A stretch of 26,499 bases of DNA from UBA2266 sp964406945. Lineage in GTDB: Bacteria > Planctomycetota > Phycisphaerae > Sedimentisphaerales > Anaerobacaceae. A program made the translations under genes and the position numbers. The notes below the pieces were generated by a model. It was given only the letters and a program-made list of their open reading frames with translations, did no database searches and was not told the origin of the DNA. Numbering within the stretch: the first letter of the stretch is position 1; the number at the start of each line of letters is the position of its first letter. Where the stretch lies: the NCBI GenBank assembly GCA_964406945.1, contig CAYOTO010000043.1, forward strand, positions 1 through 26,499, read 5' to 3'. Of the stretch, positions 1 to 8,196 are shown piece after piece.

Positions 1-1
1 C

Positions 2-343
2 TACATAGGCACCAAACACGAAAACCCGGTGGTCCTGACCAGACAGGACTGGCGTCACACAAAAGATCGTCCCTGGGCCGCCAGGTCAAACGGATACTGG
101 CTGCTTTACGCCGCCCATTCGGGCAAATACGACATCCGGCTGGACTTTCCCGCCGCCGGCACCGACGGCCGGGCAATGCTCGAAGTCGCAGGCCATGAAC
201 TGACCTCGAAAATAGCACAAGGCGACACCTCAACCGAATTCGAAGCCGTAGAAATCGACAAAGGCCCGGCACGCCTGCAGGCCACCCTGACCCTAGGTGA
301 CACCCGAAAAGGCCCCTGGCACGTAAACGTAACCACCAGATAG
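2..343 (+). CDS. Sulfatase (arylsulfatase A-like), C-terminal fragment
   Basis: The frame is open from the first bases of the window to TAG at 341-343, so only about 113 C-terminal residues are seen. The segment runs 'ENPVVLTRQDWRH', a short linker, then 'GYWLLYAAHSGKYDIRLDFP'. This pattern, a 'P-x-x-L-T-x-x-D-W' strand followed by a beta-rich tail with 'W...A..G.Y.I', is familiar from the C-terminal part of planctomycete S1-family sulfatases. The catalytic Cys/Ser-x-Pro-x-Arg motif and metal site lie upstream and are not in the window, so activity cannot be judged. Sulfatases of this group remove sulfate esters from polysaccharides in the periplasm or outside the cell, which fits the GH2 enzyme nearby. 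The assignment rests on this tail alone; another secreted hydrolase with a similar beta domain is possible. Confidence 0.6.
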   Translation, partial: YIGTKHENPVVLTRQDWRHTKDRPWAARSNGYWLLYAAHSGKYDIRLDFPAAGTDGRAMLEVAGHELTSKIAQGDTSTEFEAVEIDKGPARLQATLTLGDTRKGPWHVNVTTR

Positions 344-385
344 GCTATCCGATTGAACCCCAATGTACATCGAGACTGCGCTTAG

Positions 386-1482
386 GACAAAGCCGCGATC
401 AAATGCAAAGAACTTGTAGCAAAGCTGCTGGACACTATCGACCAGTTCAATGCCAGAAGACCATGGAAGCGATTTACTAATTTCGATTGCTTCAGCCTCG
501 TGTTGCCCCATGAAGAGGATGCACTGCTTGGAATCATCATGGGCGACGCCGGCCAGGAGTTCGGTCTGCTGTTTCTACGAGGCTCTCATGCATCATCATC
601 TTTGCAGGCACTGCTCGGGTCCACCGGTATTAATGAAGACGTGTTGGATAGGAGCGACCTCTTAGGCTACAGCATGGAGCGTTATCGCCTGCTTCCACCG
701 GACCAGCAGGCCCCCGGCAGGGCGGACGCAAACCCAAAGGTAGCGAACCGGCTCCCTGCCTTATTTCCAAGCAGCCCGGATGCAATCCGAGACTGCCCGA
801 TATCGATGAGCTGGAGTTGTTTTGCCGAGGTTTGGCCGCGGTTCTGCAGGCCGACCGGCAGTGCCTGCTCGAAGCCACGGAAATCGGCGATCCCGAGGGA
901 ATCTGCATAATAGAATCCGACGGGGGATTCTCACCTGTAGTCCACGTTGGTCGAGGCTGCTTGTCCGATGAACAACCTGAAGACGTCATACCCTTCGTTG
1001 CCCCGGATCCCGGTCTTGCAGATCTGCCGAAACTTGATATTCCGGGAGTGGCCCTCTCCCGCGTCGAAACTCAAAGCATCGCTGATCTCCAGCCGCGTCG
1101 GCGCATGGGTGAGCAAATACCCGGCGAACCCGCCCACTTCGGTCCTTTAGAGGCCCGCGAACCGGGTAATCGCCTGGAAGAACTCGACAAACCCATACCG
1201 GCTCTCGGCGGCAAATCTATGCGAGAGGCCTGCCAAACCGAAGCCGGCCGGCGAGAAATCCGAACTCTTATTAGCACGTTTCCCGGGCCTGAAGACCCCG
1301 TTTACGAGGAGCCGCCACTAAAGAGAATGCTCACAGAACGCGATGTCTTGGAGCCGGATACCGATGAGTACCGGCAAAAGAATGTTGCAAATTCCGTCAT
1401 TCCGAGCCAAAGGACGCCGCGCAACGCCCCCTGCCCTTGCGGCAGCGGCAGAAAATACAAAAAGTGCTGCGGACGGGCCTGA
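386..1482 (+). pseudogene. SEC-C motif protein, broken by a frameshift
   Basis: Two overlapping frames together give one recognisable protein. The frame from 386 (just after an in-frame TAG) encodes 'CKELVAKLLDTIDQF', 'RRPWKRFTNFDCF', then 'IIMGDAGQEFGLLFLRG' and 'DLLGYSMERYRLLPPDQ'. This matches the N-terminal half of long SEC-C proteins found in planctomycetes. At about 700-725, in a C/G-rich run, the homologous reading moves to the next frame, which continues from 'GGRKPKGSEPAP' to TGA at 1480-1482. That part holds 'IPALGGKSMREACQTEAGR' and ends in the zinc-binding SEC-C motif 'PCPCGSGRKYKKCCG'. A single missing base explains the shift. The N-terminal frame has no ATG before 500, so the true start may also be lost; an ATG at 363 lies in a third frame. 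Function in this family is unknown. It is either a decaying gene or carries a sequencing error. Confidence 0.6.
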
Positions 1483-1545
1483 TGCAAAGTCCCTAAAACT
1501 CCGGTACGCCAATTCGCAGTGGCGCTTGAAGCCGAAACCTTTCGC

Positions 1546-4350
1546 CTATCGCAAAACAAACGCAATTGTAGGATCGACCGGATAGCGGCCGAAACGCTCG
1601 CCGTATATGGCCAGGCCCGACGACATCGCATCGTCCACTTCGAGTCTGATAGTGATCTTGCCGGTGGCTTTGGCCTTACGCAGCAGCGGTTTAGGTATCG
1701 CAACGCTGACCAGTTGGCCGTACGAACCGGCCTCACGCAGTTTGCGGTCCCGCAACTGGCTGTGCCATGACAGTATGCCCCTGTGGTCCGCCGAGTCATC
1801 CGCAAGATCAAATGTGCCCAGGACCTCGCCACCCACGACAATACGAACCTGTCCCGGGTACGGTGTCTCATCCGTCATCGGGTAAGAGTTCGGGTTTAGG
1901 CTCGGATCGTGCGTGCCCTTACCCAGCATGAAATTGCCTTCCTGCTTGCCCTTGCCCTGGTCCTTGCCGAAAAGCTGCTTGGGCGAAACCTCGACCAGAA
2001 ACCTGGCTTCAACAACATCGGCCCCATTCAGCGGCTCCGGCCAGTCCACCGCATACTCGAAGTGCCCGGCCCCGGCCCCGCAAACCTTCTTACCGTCCAA
2101 CACGTCCCATTCCTTCAAGGACCATGCAGCGCTTTTGAAACTGTCCGGACCGAACCGCACCACCTTCATTTTTCGCGGCCCCGCACCCATCAATTCCTCG
2201 CGCGGCGAAGCGCCGTCGGCAACCAGATATGTCGTAAAGTTCCGATGCAGCACCCTACCCGCGACGTCCTCCAGCGTATATCCTAGAATCGCCAGACAGT
2301 CCTTCTTCGGCATCTCGATCTCCAGCGGCCTCAACTGCTCGTTTCTCCACGGCTTGTACCCGACCGCCCGCCGATACCGCCCATACGTCTGCTTGCGCCC
2401 CAGCGTATCCCAGCCGAAAAGTTGCGCACGCAGAACAAGCCTGCGGCCGACCGGAGCATCCGTCATAAACGACGCATACAACGGAACTTCGACCTTCGCG
2501 CCCGGCTGCACCTCGCGGCAAAGCTCTCGTTCACTGGCGATATAAAACTCCGAGTGCAGGTCCCGCAAGCTCATCCCCTCGAAAAGCTCGTCCATTCCAG
2601 TGAATTTCAGCGATCGGTCGTACCGGTAATAGCCGTTCCATTCATTGACGACATCGTGATGCTCGGTATAAAGCCACCCTGCGCACTTCGGGTGCCGCCG
2701 GAACTCGTTCATCATAATATGGTAATCCCAGCTCCAGTCCACATCGCCGGTGCTTCCTTCGTAGCCCCAGACGTTTCCGCACTCACTGTTCATCATGGGC
2801 TGGCTGCCCTGTTTTCGCCCCTCGACGAAATTCCACCCTGAGCCCGGATAGGTCTTCTCGCAGAATTCGTCCAGCTTCTGGCGCCATTCGTACCCCGGCA
2901 AATAAGCATGCCAGGTGTTCAGATCCGTCGCAACATGGTCATACCTGCAGGGCGAGTTGTCCTCCACCAGCCTCGTCGAATCCAGCTTCTTCGTCAACTT
3001 GTAAATTGACTCGACCCATTCCTGCGTCTTGGGCAGGTAGCCTTTTTCCCCGGTCCTCAGACCCCACGTTTCGTTGAAATTCACCCACGAGAATATGCTC
3101 GGATGATTGTAATCGCGTTTAATCATTCCCCGCAGCGCAAACTCCGTCTCACGCCGCATATCCTCATCCGGAGGCCCCCAACTGTTCGGAACATCCGCCA
3201 TTATCAGAATTCCCAGCCGGTCCGCCCAGTACAGTTTCCGCGGCACTTCGACCTTGATATGTATCCTCTGACAATTCAGACCCAGCCGCCGCGTCCGCAG
3301 GATTTCGTCTCTCATGAACTTATCGGTGGGGAATGTATAGAATCCCTCCGGATGATATGCCTGGTCCAGCGCCATTTCCAGATACACCGGCTTATTGTTC
3401 AGGGCAACGTAAGAAAAGTCCGTCCCCGGCAGATTCATAACACTTATCTTTCGCATACCGAAATAGGTGTTAACGGTGTCGGTCCGGCCGCCGCCTTTGA
3501 GCGATGCCTGTACTTCATACAAATAAGGGTCCTCCAGCGACCACCACCTCGCCTTCGGAATCTTCACCTCGAATTCAATCCTGTTTTTGCCTTTGTCGAC
3601 CTTGCGGACCACGGTCTCTTTCGCCAGATCCTCTTTCTTGAATCTGAGCTGAAACTCCATTTCCTCCGCCGCGGCTTTATCCAGAGCCACCTCCACCGCG
3701 ACTTTGCCCGCGTCGATATCGGGCGTAAAATGGACGGTCTCGATAGCCGTGTCCGGCCTTCTCTCCAGATACACAGTCTGCCAGATGCCCGCCGCTCTGC
3801 CGTAACCCTGCTTGCCCTCCAACTTGAACTTGTGAGGCGTATCATCCACCCGCAGCGTCAGCCGCTGCTCCCGGCCGTATCTGAGCTGTTCGGTCAGATC
3901 GAACTCCAAGGGCGTATAGCCTCCCGTGTGCTCGCCCAACTTTTTCCCGTCCAGCCATGCGGTCGTATGCCAGTCGCACGCACCAATGACCACGAAAACC
4001 CGTCCGCCTTTCCAGGCTTCCGGCACCTTCACAGTCCTCTCGTACCAGCCGATATCCGCCTCGTCCTGCACGCCTGACAGCTTCGAACCCCACGGAAACG
4101 GAACCATGATGCTGCTGCCGAATTCTACTTCCCCGTTTTGCCAGTTCTTATCGAGGCCCGCATTCTCGCCGTCGAAGCGAAAATCCCACGGCCCGTTCAG
4201 ATTCAGCCACTCACTTCTCTGAAAATCCGGCCGCGGATGTTCCGGCAATGGAATATTCTCGATGCTGAATCGCCCGGCATGAGCCTGGCAAAGAACAATC
4301 AAAACAGCAGCTACCGCCGCCACAAATACAGTTCTATGCTTCGACGCCAT
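1546..4350 (-). CDS. Secreted glycoside hydrolase family 2 (beta-galactosidase/beta-glucuronidase type)
   Basis: A 934-residue exo-glycosidase of the GH2 clan. The first 25 residues form a signal peptide (Lys/Arg, hydrophobic core, 'CQAHA' before the cut). Next come the jelly-roll sugar-binding domain ('LNLNGPWDFRFDG', 'WYERTVKVPEAW'), an immunoglobulin-like domain, and a TIM barrel with 'NHPSIFSWVNFNETWG' (acid/base Glu about residue 427) and 'MMNSECGN' (likely nucleophile Glu about 523). 'EHHDVVNEWNGYYRYDRS' closes the barrel. About 300 further residues form beta-rich C-terminal domains. The start at 4350 is preferred over an in-frame TTG at 4362: GGAG sits 6 nt before this ATG, and starting here gives a clean signal peptide. 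The gene is convergent with the SEC-C gene. Substrate cannot be told from sequence; galactosides, glucuronides and mannosides are all possible. With the sulfatase it suggests degradation of a sulfated plant or algal polysaccharide. Confidence 0.92.
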   Translation of the reverse strand: MASKHRTVFVAAVAAVLIVLCQAHAGRFSIENIPLPEHPRPDFQRSEWLNLNGPWDFRFDGENAGLDKNWQNGEVEFGSSIMVPFPWGSKLSGVQDEADIGWYERTVKVPEAWKGGRVFVVIGACDWHTTAWLDGKKLGEHTGGYTPLEFDLTEQLRYGREQRLTLRVDDTPHKFKLEGKQGYGRAAGIWQTVYLERRPDTAIETVHFTPDIDAGKVAVEVALDKAAAEEMEFQLRFKKEDLAKETVVRKVDKGKNRIEFEVKIPKARWWSLEDPYLYEVQASLKGGGRTDTVNTYFGMRKISVMNLPGTDFSYVALNNKPVYLEMALDQAYHPEGFYTFPTDKFMRDEILRTRRLGLNCQRIHIKVEVPRKLYWADRLGILIMADVPNSWGPPDEDMRRETEFALRGMIKRDYNHPSIFSWVNFNETWGLRTGEKGYLPKTQEWVESIYKLTKKLDSTRLVEDNSPCRYDHVATDLNTWHAYLPGYEWRQKLDEFCEKTYPGSGWNFVEGRKQGSQPMMNSECGNVWGYEGSTGDVDWSWDYHIMMNEFRRHPKCAGWLYTEHHDVVNEWNGYYRYDRSLKFTGMDELFEGMSLRDLHSEFYIASERELCREVQPGAKVEVPLYASFMTDAPVGRRLVLRAQLFGWDTLGRKQTYGRYRRAVGYKPWRNEQLRPLEIEMPKKDCLAILGYTLEDVAGRVLHRNFTTYLVADGASPREELMGAGPRKMKVVRFGPDSFKSAAWSLKEWDVLDGKKVCGAGAGHFEYAVDWPEPLNGADVVEARFLVEVSPKQLFGKDQGKGKQEGNFMLGKGTHDPSLNPNSYPMTDETPYPGQVRIVVGGEVLGTFDLADDSADHRGILSWHSQLRDRKLREAGSYGQLVSVAIPKPLLRKAKATGKITIRLEVDDAMSSGLAIYGERFGRYPVDPTIAFVLR

Positions 4351-4487
4351 CGCAAACTCCAATTCAATTCACTAACATGATTACGGGCCGATATGTCGCA
4401 GACACAACCCCGTTTGCGACCCATTATGCAACCCTGCCCCCGTCTTGTAAAGCACTAACCCCAAACACTCCCGGCCGGCCAATTATC

Positions 4488-4516
4488 TTGCACACCCTTA
4501 TGGCCGATTGTAATAT
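4488..4516 (+). promoter_or_regulatory. Possible sigma-70 promoter of the small membrane protein gene
   Basis: TTGCAC at 4488-4493, a 17-bp spacer, and TAATAT at 4511-4516, about 60 nt before the chosen ATG at 4575. Spacing is ideal but both boxes deviate from consensus (3/6 and 4/6), so support is weak. Its position would place translation starts at 4377 and 4500 upstream of the transcript. Confidence 0.3.
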
Positions 4517-4574
4517 TGCTGCGAATCTGACGTTGCGGCGATATCACCGCCCGGACGCGGAAAGGCCAGAGCAC

Positions 4575-5135
4575 ATGCGAAAAACGATTCTCGATCGCTA
4601 CGAAAAAACCGAAGAAGGCAAAATCATAATCGACGTCTCAGTAAAGACGGTCGAGCACCTCTACAGCAACTTTGACAGAACCGCGCATTACCTCAAAAAA
4701 GACCTCGACGAAGACCTCGTCGACTATCTCACCAATTCCGTCCGCGAAGTTCAGAAGTATCCGTTTGTCATCCGTTTTTCCTTCGTTCACTTGCCCGACG
4801 AACCCGTCATGGATCGCGTCCGAAACAGCATACGGAACTTCTACACGTATCTGCAGGAACTCGAAAGAAAGACACTGCGTGACATTGTGCGACGCTCAGC
4901 TATTCTCTTCGTTATAGGAATCGTTTTTCTCGCCATGGCGGTCCAGACCGCAAGAATGTTCAGGGAGGATTACGACATTCTCGCAGAAGTCTTCGTGCAG
5001 GGCCTTACTATCGCCGCGTGGGTGTCCCTCTGGGAGGCAATCGCCAATATCTTCCTGGAATGGCACGATCCCAGACGCAACATCAGTCTCTATTCAAAAG
5101 TCGTCGAGGCCCCGGTAATCTTCCGCAGGATTTAG
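4575..5135 (+). CDS. Conserved small membrane protein of unknown function
   Basis: A 186-residue protein when started at ATG 4575, which has GGAAAGG about 9 nt upstream. The open frame reaches back to 4377, but residues before this Met look like untranslated sequence. The N-terminal half is soluble and charged: 'GKIIIDVSVKTVEHLYSNFDRTAHYLKKDLDEDLVDYL', given here in parts as 'IIDVSVKTVEHLYSNFD' and 'KKDLDEDLVDYL', then 'YPFVIRFSFVHLPDEPVMDRVR'-like sequence. A long helix with many Arg/Glu leads to a membrane segment 'SAILFVIGIVFLAMAV', and a second one follows, 'GLTIAAWVSLWEAIANIFLEW'. The C-terminus 'YSKVVEAPVIFRRI' is probably cytoplasmic. I recall similar uncharacterised two-helix membrane proteins from various bacteria but cannot name a family. 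It stands alone between two convergent or divergent genes, which gives no clue to its job. Confidence 0.7.
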   Translation: MRKTILDRYEKTEEGKIIIDVSVKTVEHLYSNFDRTAHYLKKDLDEDLVDYLTNSVREVQKYPFVIRFSFVHLPDEPVMDRVRNSIRNFYTYLQELERKTLRDIVRRSAILFVIGIVFLAMAVQTARMFREDYDILAEVFVQGLTIAAWVSLWEAIANIFLEWHDPRRNISLYSKVVEAPVIFRRI

Positions 5136-5141
5136 CAGACA

Positions 5142-5209
5142 ACGGCTTACAATCTTCAGCTTGCGCTTCACCGGCAGTCCGATCATTGGGCCCGCACACG
5201 ATAAGCCGT
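5142..5209. repeat. Inverted repeat between convergent genes
   Basis: Arms ACGGCTTA (5142-5149) and TAAGCCGT (5202-5209) are perfect complements separated by 52 nt. It occupies the gap between the stop of the membrane-protein gene (5135) and the stop of lepA (5239). A bidirectional transcription end is conceivable, but there is no adjacent T-run, and an 8-bp pair this far apart can occur by chance. Confidence 0.25.
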
Positions 5210-5238
5210 CCACATCCGCTCGCCATCAAACCCCAGAG

Positions 5239-7035
5239 CTAGTCGCTGCTGTCGAGAATACTCATAAACGCCCGCTGAGGAATCTGCACCGAACCGATGC
5301 TCTTCATCCGTTTTTTGCCCTCTTTCTGTCGCTTGAGCACCTTCATCTTGCGCGAGACATCGCCGCCGTACAGCTTGGCGGTAACGTCCTTGCGGTACGC
5401 CCGTATGGTCTCTCGCGCGATGATCTTGCCACCGATCGCCACCTGCAGCGGTATTTCGAACTGATGCTTCGGAATCGCTTCTTTGAGTTTCTGAATGACC
5501 TTGCGGCCGCGCTGCTCGGCGTTGCTTCGGTGTACTATCAGCGAAAGGGCGTCAACCCGCTCGCCATTGACGAGAATATCGATCTTGACAAGATTGCTCG
5601 CCTCGAAATCCGTAAACTCGTAATCCATCGTCGCATAACCGCGGCTGATTCCCTTAATCAGATCGTAAAAATCATACACAATCTCCGCCAGCGGCGCCCG
5701 ATACTCCATCAGCACCCGCGTCTGATTCAGATAATCCGTCTTGAGCAGCTTGGATCGCCTTGCCTCCGCCAGCTTCATTATGCCGCCGATTGATTCGGTG
5801 CTGGTAATTACTTCCAGCTTTACAAAAGGCTCGCGAAGCTCGCCTATCTTCGTCGGATTTGGCAGTTCGCTCGGCGAGTCTATTCTCTCGATTGCCCCCT
5901 CGGTTGTCACCACTTCGTAACTGACCGTCGGCGCCGTCTGAACCACGTCGATATCGTTTTCCCGCTCAAGCCGCTCCTGCACGATCTCCATGTGCAGCAG
6001 CCCCAGAAAGCCGCACCGAAAGCCGAATCCAAGTGCCGGTGAACTCTGCGGCGTAAACGAGAAACTCGCGTCGTTCAAAGCCAGCTTTTCAAACGCCGCC
6101 CGCAGCCGCGGGTAGTCCGTGTTATTGCCCGGATAAAAATCCGAAAAGACCATCTGGGTCGGTTTCTGGTAGCCCTTCAGCGGCTTATCCGCCGGCTTCG
6201 CATCGTCGGTGATTGTATCGCCCACGGTCACGTCGGCAAGATTGCGAATATTCGCGATAACGTACCCGACCTCGCCCGGCCCCAACTCATCGACCGGCAC
6301 CATCGCAGGCCTGAACTTGCCCAGTTCGGTCACAAGATAAGTCCGCCCGGTGCCCATCAGCCGTACCTTCTGCCGAACCTTCAACGACCCCGAAAACACC
6401 CGAACGTAGCAGATAACACCCCGGTACGCGTCGCTGTGACTGTCGAAAACAAGCGCTTTCGTGGCCTCGCCGCTGCGATCTTCCGGCGCAGGAAGCAACT
6501 CACAAACGGCGCTCAGCAGTTCCTCGGCCCCGACTCCGGTCTTCGCACTTATTTGAAAACACTCGTTTTTGCGTATACCAAGAACGTGCTCGATTTCCTC
6601 GCCCACCACTTCCGGCTGGGCCGCGGGAAGATCCACCTTGTTGATAACGCCAAGAATTTCGGCACCGGTCTCCACCGCAAGATAGGCATTCGCCACCGTC
6701 TGCGCCTCTACACCCTGGCCGGCGTCCACAACCAGCAGCGCACCCTCGCAGGCCGCCAGCGCCCGGGATACCTCGTAATGAAAATCCACATGCCCCGGCG
6801 TATCGATCAGGTTCAGCATGTACATCTCGCCCTCGTACTCATAGTGCATCGTCACCGCCGAGGCCTTGATAGTAATGCCGCGTTCCCGTTCGAGGTCCAT
6901 GCTGTCGAGCAACTGCTCCTTTCGCTCCCGCTCGGTTATAGTCCCCGTCATCTCCAGCATCCTGTCGGCCAGCGTACTCTTGCCGTGGTCGATATGAGCT
7001 ATGATTGAAAAGTTACGTATGTACTTCGTATCCAC
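5239..7035 (-). CDS. lepA: Elongation factor 4 (LepA), ribosome-associated GTPase
   Basis: A full-length 598-residue LepA. The GTPase domain carries every motif: AHIDHGKST (13-21), RGITIK (52-57), DTPGH (78-82), NKVD (132-135) and a SAKTG loop. Domain II follows ('GVICYVRVFSGSLK'), then the LepA signature 'SSPALGFGFRCGFLGLLHME', the EF-G-like V domain, and the LepA-specific C-terminal domain ending with 'KEGKKRMKSIGSVQIPQRAF'. EF4 acts on the ribosome, remodelling stalled or mistranslocated complexes and influencing initiation. Translation starts at GTG (7035); AGGA lies 9 nt upstream, and the stop of hemW is only 11 nt before the start, so the two genes are very probably cotranscribed. It is the last gene of a rho-hemW-lepA operon; hemW next to lepA is a common bacterial arrangement. 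Confidence 0.97.
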   Translation of the reverse strand: MDTKYIRNFSIIAHIDHGKSTLADRMLEMTGTITERERKEQLLDSMDLERERGITIKASAVTMHYEYEGEMYMLNLIDTPGHVDFHYEVSRALAACEGALLVVDAGQGVEAQTVANAYLAVETGAEILGVINKVDLPAAQPEVVGEEIEHVLGIRKNECFQISAKTGVGAEELLSAVCELLPAPEDRSGEATKALVFDSHSDAYRGVICYVRVFSGSLKVRQKVRLMGTGRTYLVTELGKFRPAMVPVDELGPGEVGYVIANIRNLADVTVGDTITDDAKPADKPLKGYQKPTQMVFSDFYPGNNTDYPRLRAAFEKLALNDASFSFTPQSSPALGFGFRCGFLGLLHMEIVQERLERENDIDVVQTAPTVSYEVVTTEGAIERIDSPSELPNPTKIGELREPFVKLEVITSTESIGGIMKLAEARRSKLLKTDYLNQTRVLMEYRAPLAEIVYDFYDLIKGISRGYATMDYEFTDFEASNLVKIDILVNGERVDALSLIVHRSNAEQRGRKVIQKLKEAIPKHQFEIPLQVAIGGKIIARETIRAYRKDVTAKLYGGDVSRKMKVLKRQKEGKKRMKSIGSVQIPQRAFMSILDSSD

Positions 7036-7046
7036 GCCGTTAAGTC

Positions 7047-8195
7047 CTAAATTGCCGAAAAATCACACAAAACCGAGTCGGCCACCCCCAGAGCCTTTCG
7101 CGAAAGACGCACGCGCCCGCCATCGTATTCCACCAGACCCTCCTGCAAGTACCGTTCCAACTGCCCTGCGAAGACGGCCGCGAAATCGGCGCCCGTCCTT
7201 CTCAAAAAAGCCGCCGCATCGATCCCTTTTCGCCTGCGAAGATTCAGAACCGCAGTCTCACAGATACGAGCTTGGCGATCCGCGCGTTCGGTTTCCCGCC
7301 GAACGTCGCCGCCGGCCGCTATCGTCTCGATATACTTGGCGGCATCGTTTAGATTAATGCTCCTTACACCGTCATGATAGGACCCCGCCGAAGGCCCGAT
7401 GCCGATATACTCCCGGTTCTCCCAATACCCCTGATTGTGAACGCACTCGAACCCCGGCCTCGCAAAATTTGATATTTCATACTGCTCGAATCCCGCCTCC
7501 GCCAGATAGTCAATCGCAACCTCGTACATACGACGGTCCGTCTCGCCGTCAACCCTGCAAATCCGTCCCGCCTCGACATCGTCCCACAAGGCCGTACCCG
7601 GCTCAATGCTCAACGCGTACGCGCTTATATGCTTAACCCCGGTCCCGACGGCCGCCTCCAACGTCGCCTTCCACTTGTCGAGCGTCGATCCCGGAATCGC
7701 AAAAATCAAATCCAGCCCCACGTTTTCGAATCCCGCACAGAAAGCCTCATTTATGGACCGCTCCACCTGTTGGAAACTGTGCCGCCGTCCCAGAAGCCTC
7801 AGTTCATAATCGTGACTCGACTGCACCCCGAACGACAGCCTGTTGACCCCTGTCTTTCTCAACTCCCTCAGCAATCCCGCATTAACCTGGCCCGGATTGC
7901 ACTCAACCGTAAACTCGCATATTCCGGGCCACCGCTGGCGCACCGTACTGGCCAGCGTTAGCAGTTCCTCCGCCGGCAGGGCGGTCGGACTCCCCCCGCC
8001 GATGTAAGCTGTAACAACCCGGTTCTCATAACAGCGCCGCATCTCCGCAAGCAGCGCCTGCACCATCGCATTCGTATCGCATCCCGTCACCGGCTCGGAA
8101 TAGAAAGCACAGTACCTGCACTTGCTTTCACAGAAAGGTACGTGGATATATACGCCGACGCTGTCGTCGTGAATTTGTCCCCGGCTGACGCACAC
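7047..8195 (-). CDS. hemW: Radical SAM heme chaperone HemW (coproporphyrinogen dehydrogenase-like)
   Basis: A 382-residue radical SAM protein. The 4Fe-4S cluster motif is C-E-S-K-C-R-Y-C (Cys22, Cys26, Cys29) right after 'VYIHVPF'. 'YIGGGSPTALP' is the SAM-binding glycine motif, and 'VECNPGQ', 'RLSFGVQSSHDYELRLLGR', 'HISAYALSIEPGT' and 'HNQGYWENREYIGIGPSA' are HemW/HemN-family signatures. The Cys motif lacks the fourth Cys of true HemN, so HemW, which binds heme and delivers it to proteins, is the better name. Older annotations call it oxygen-independent coproporphyrinogen III oxidase. I place the start at GTG 8195, one base after the rho stop TGA, with GGGGAG 10 nt upstream inside rho. An upstream in-frame GTG at 8237 would overlap rho by 41 nt and add 14 non-conserved residues. 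Close packing suggests translational coupling with rho. Confidence 0.94.
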   Translation of the reverse strand: MCVSRGQIHDDSVGVYIHVPFCESKCRYCAFYSEPVTGCDTNAMVQALLAEMRRCYENRVVTAYIGGGSPTALPAEELLTLASTVRQRWPGICEFTVECNPGQVNAGLLRELRKTGVNRLSFGVQSSHDYELRLLGRRHSFQQVERSINEAFCAGFENVGLDLIFAIPGSTLDKWKATLEAAVGTGVKHISAYALSIEPGTALWDDVEAGRICRVDGETDRRMYEVAIDYLAEAGFEQYEISNFARPGFECVHNQGYWENREYIGIGPSAGSYHDGVRSINLNDAAKYIETIAAGGDVRRETERADRQARICETAVLNLRRRKGIDAAAFLRRTGADFAAVFAGQLERYLQEGLVEYDGGRVRLSRKALGVADSVLCDFSAI

Positions 8196-8196
8196 C

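Noticed and set aside
3103..4077. Long open frame antisense to the GH2 gene, and similar long frames opposite lepA, rho, ugd and feoB
   Set aside because: They follow from strong GC bias at third codon positions of the real genes; their translations are Arg/Pro/His-rich without domains.
4377..4574. N-terminal extension of the small membrane protein
   Set aside because: In frame, but its composition is Pro/Thr/Cys-rich and unlike the rest; a ribosome site precedes the internal ATG at 4575.
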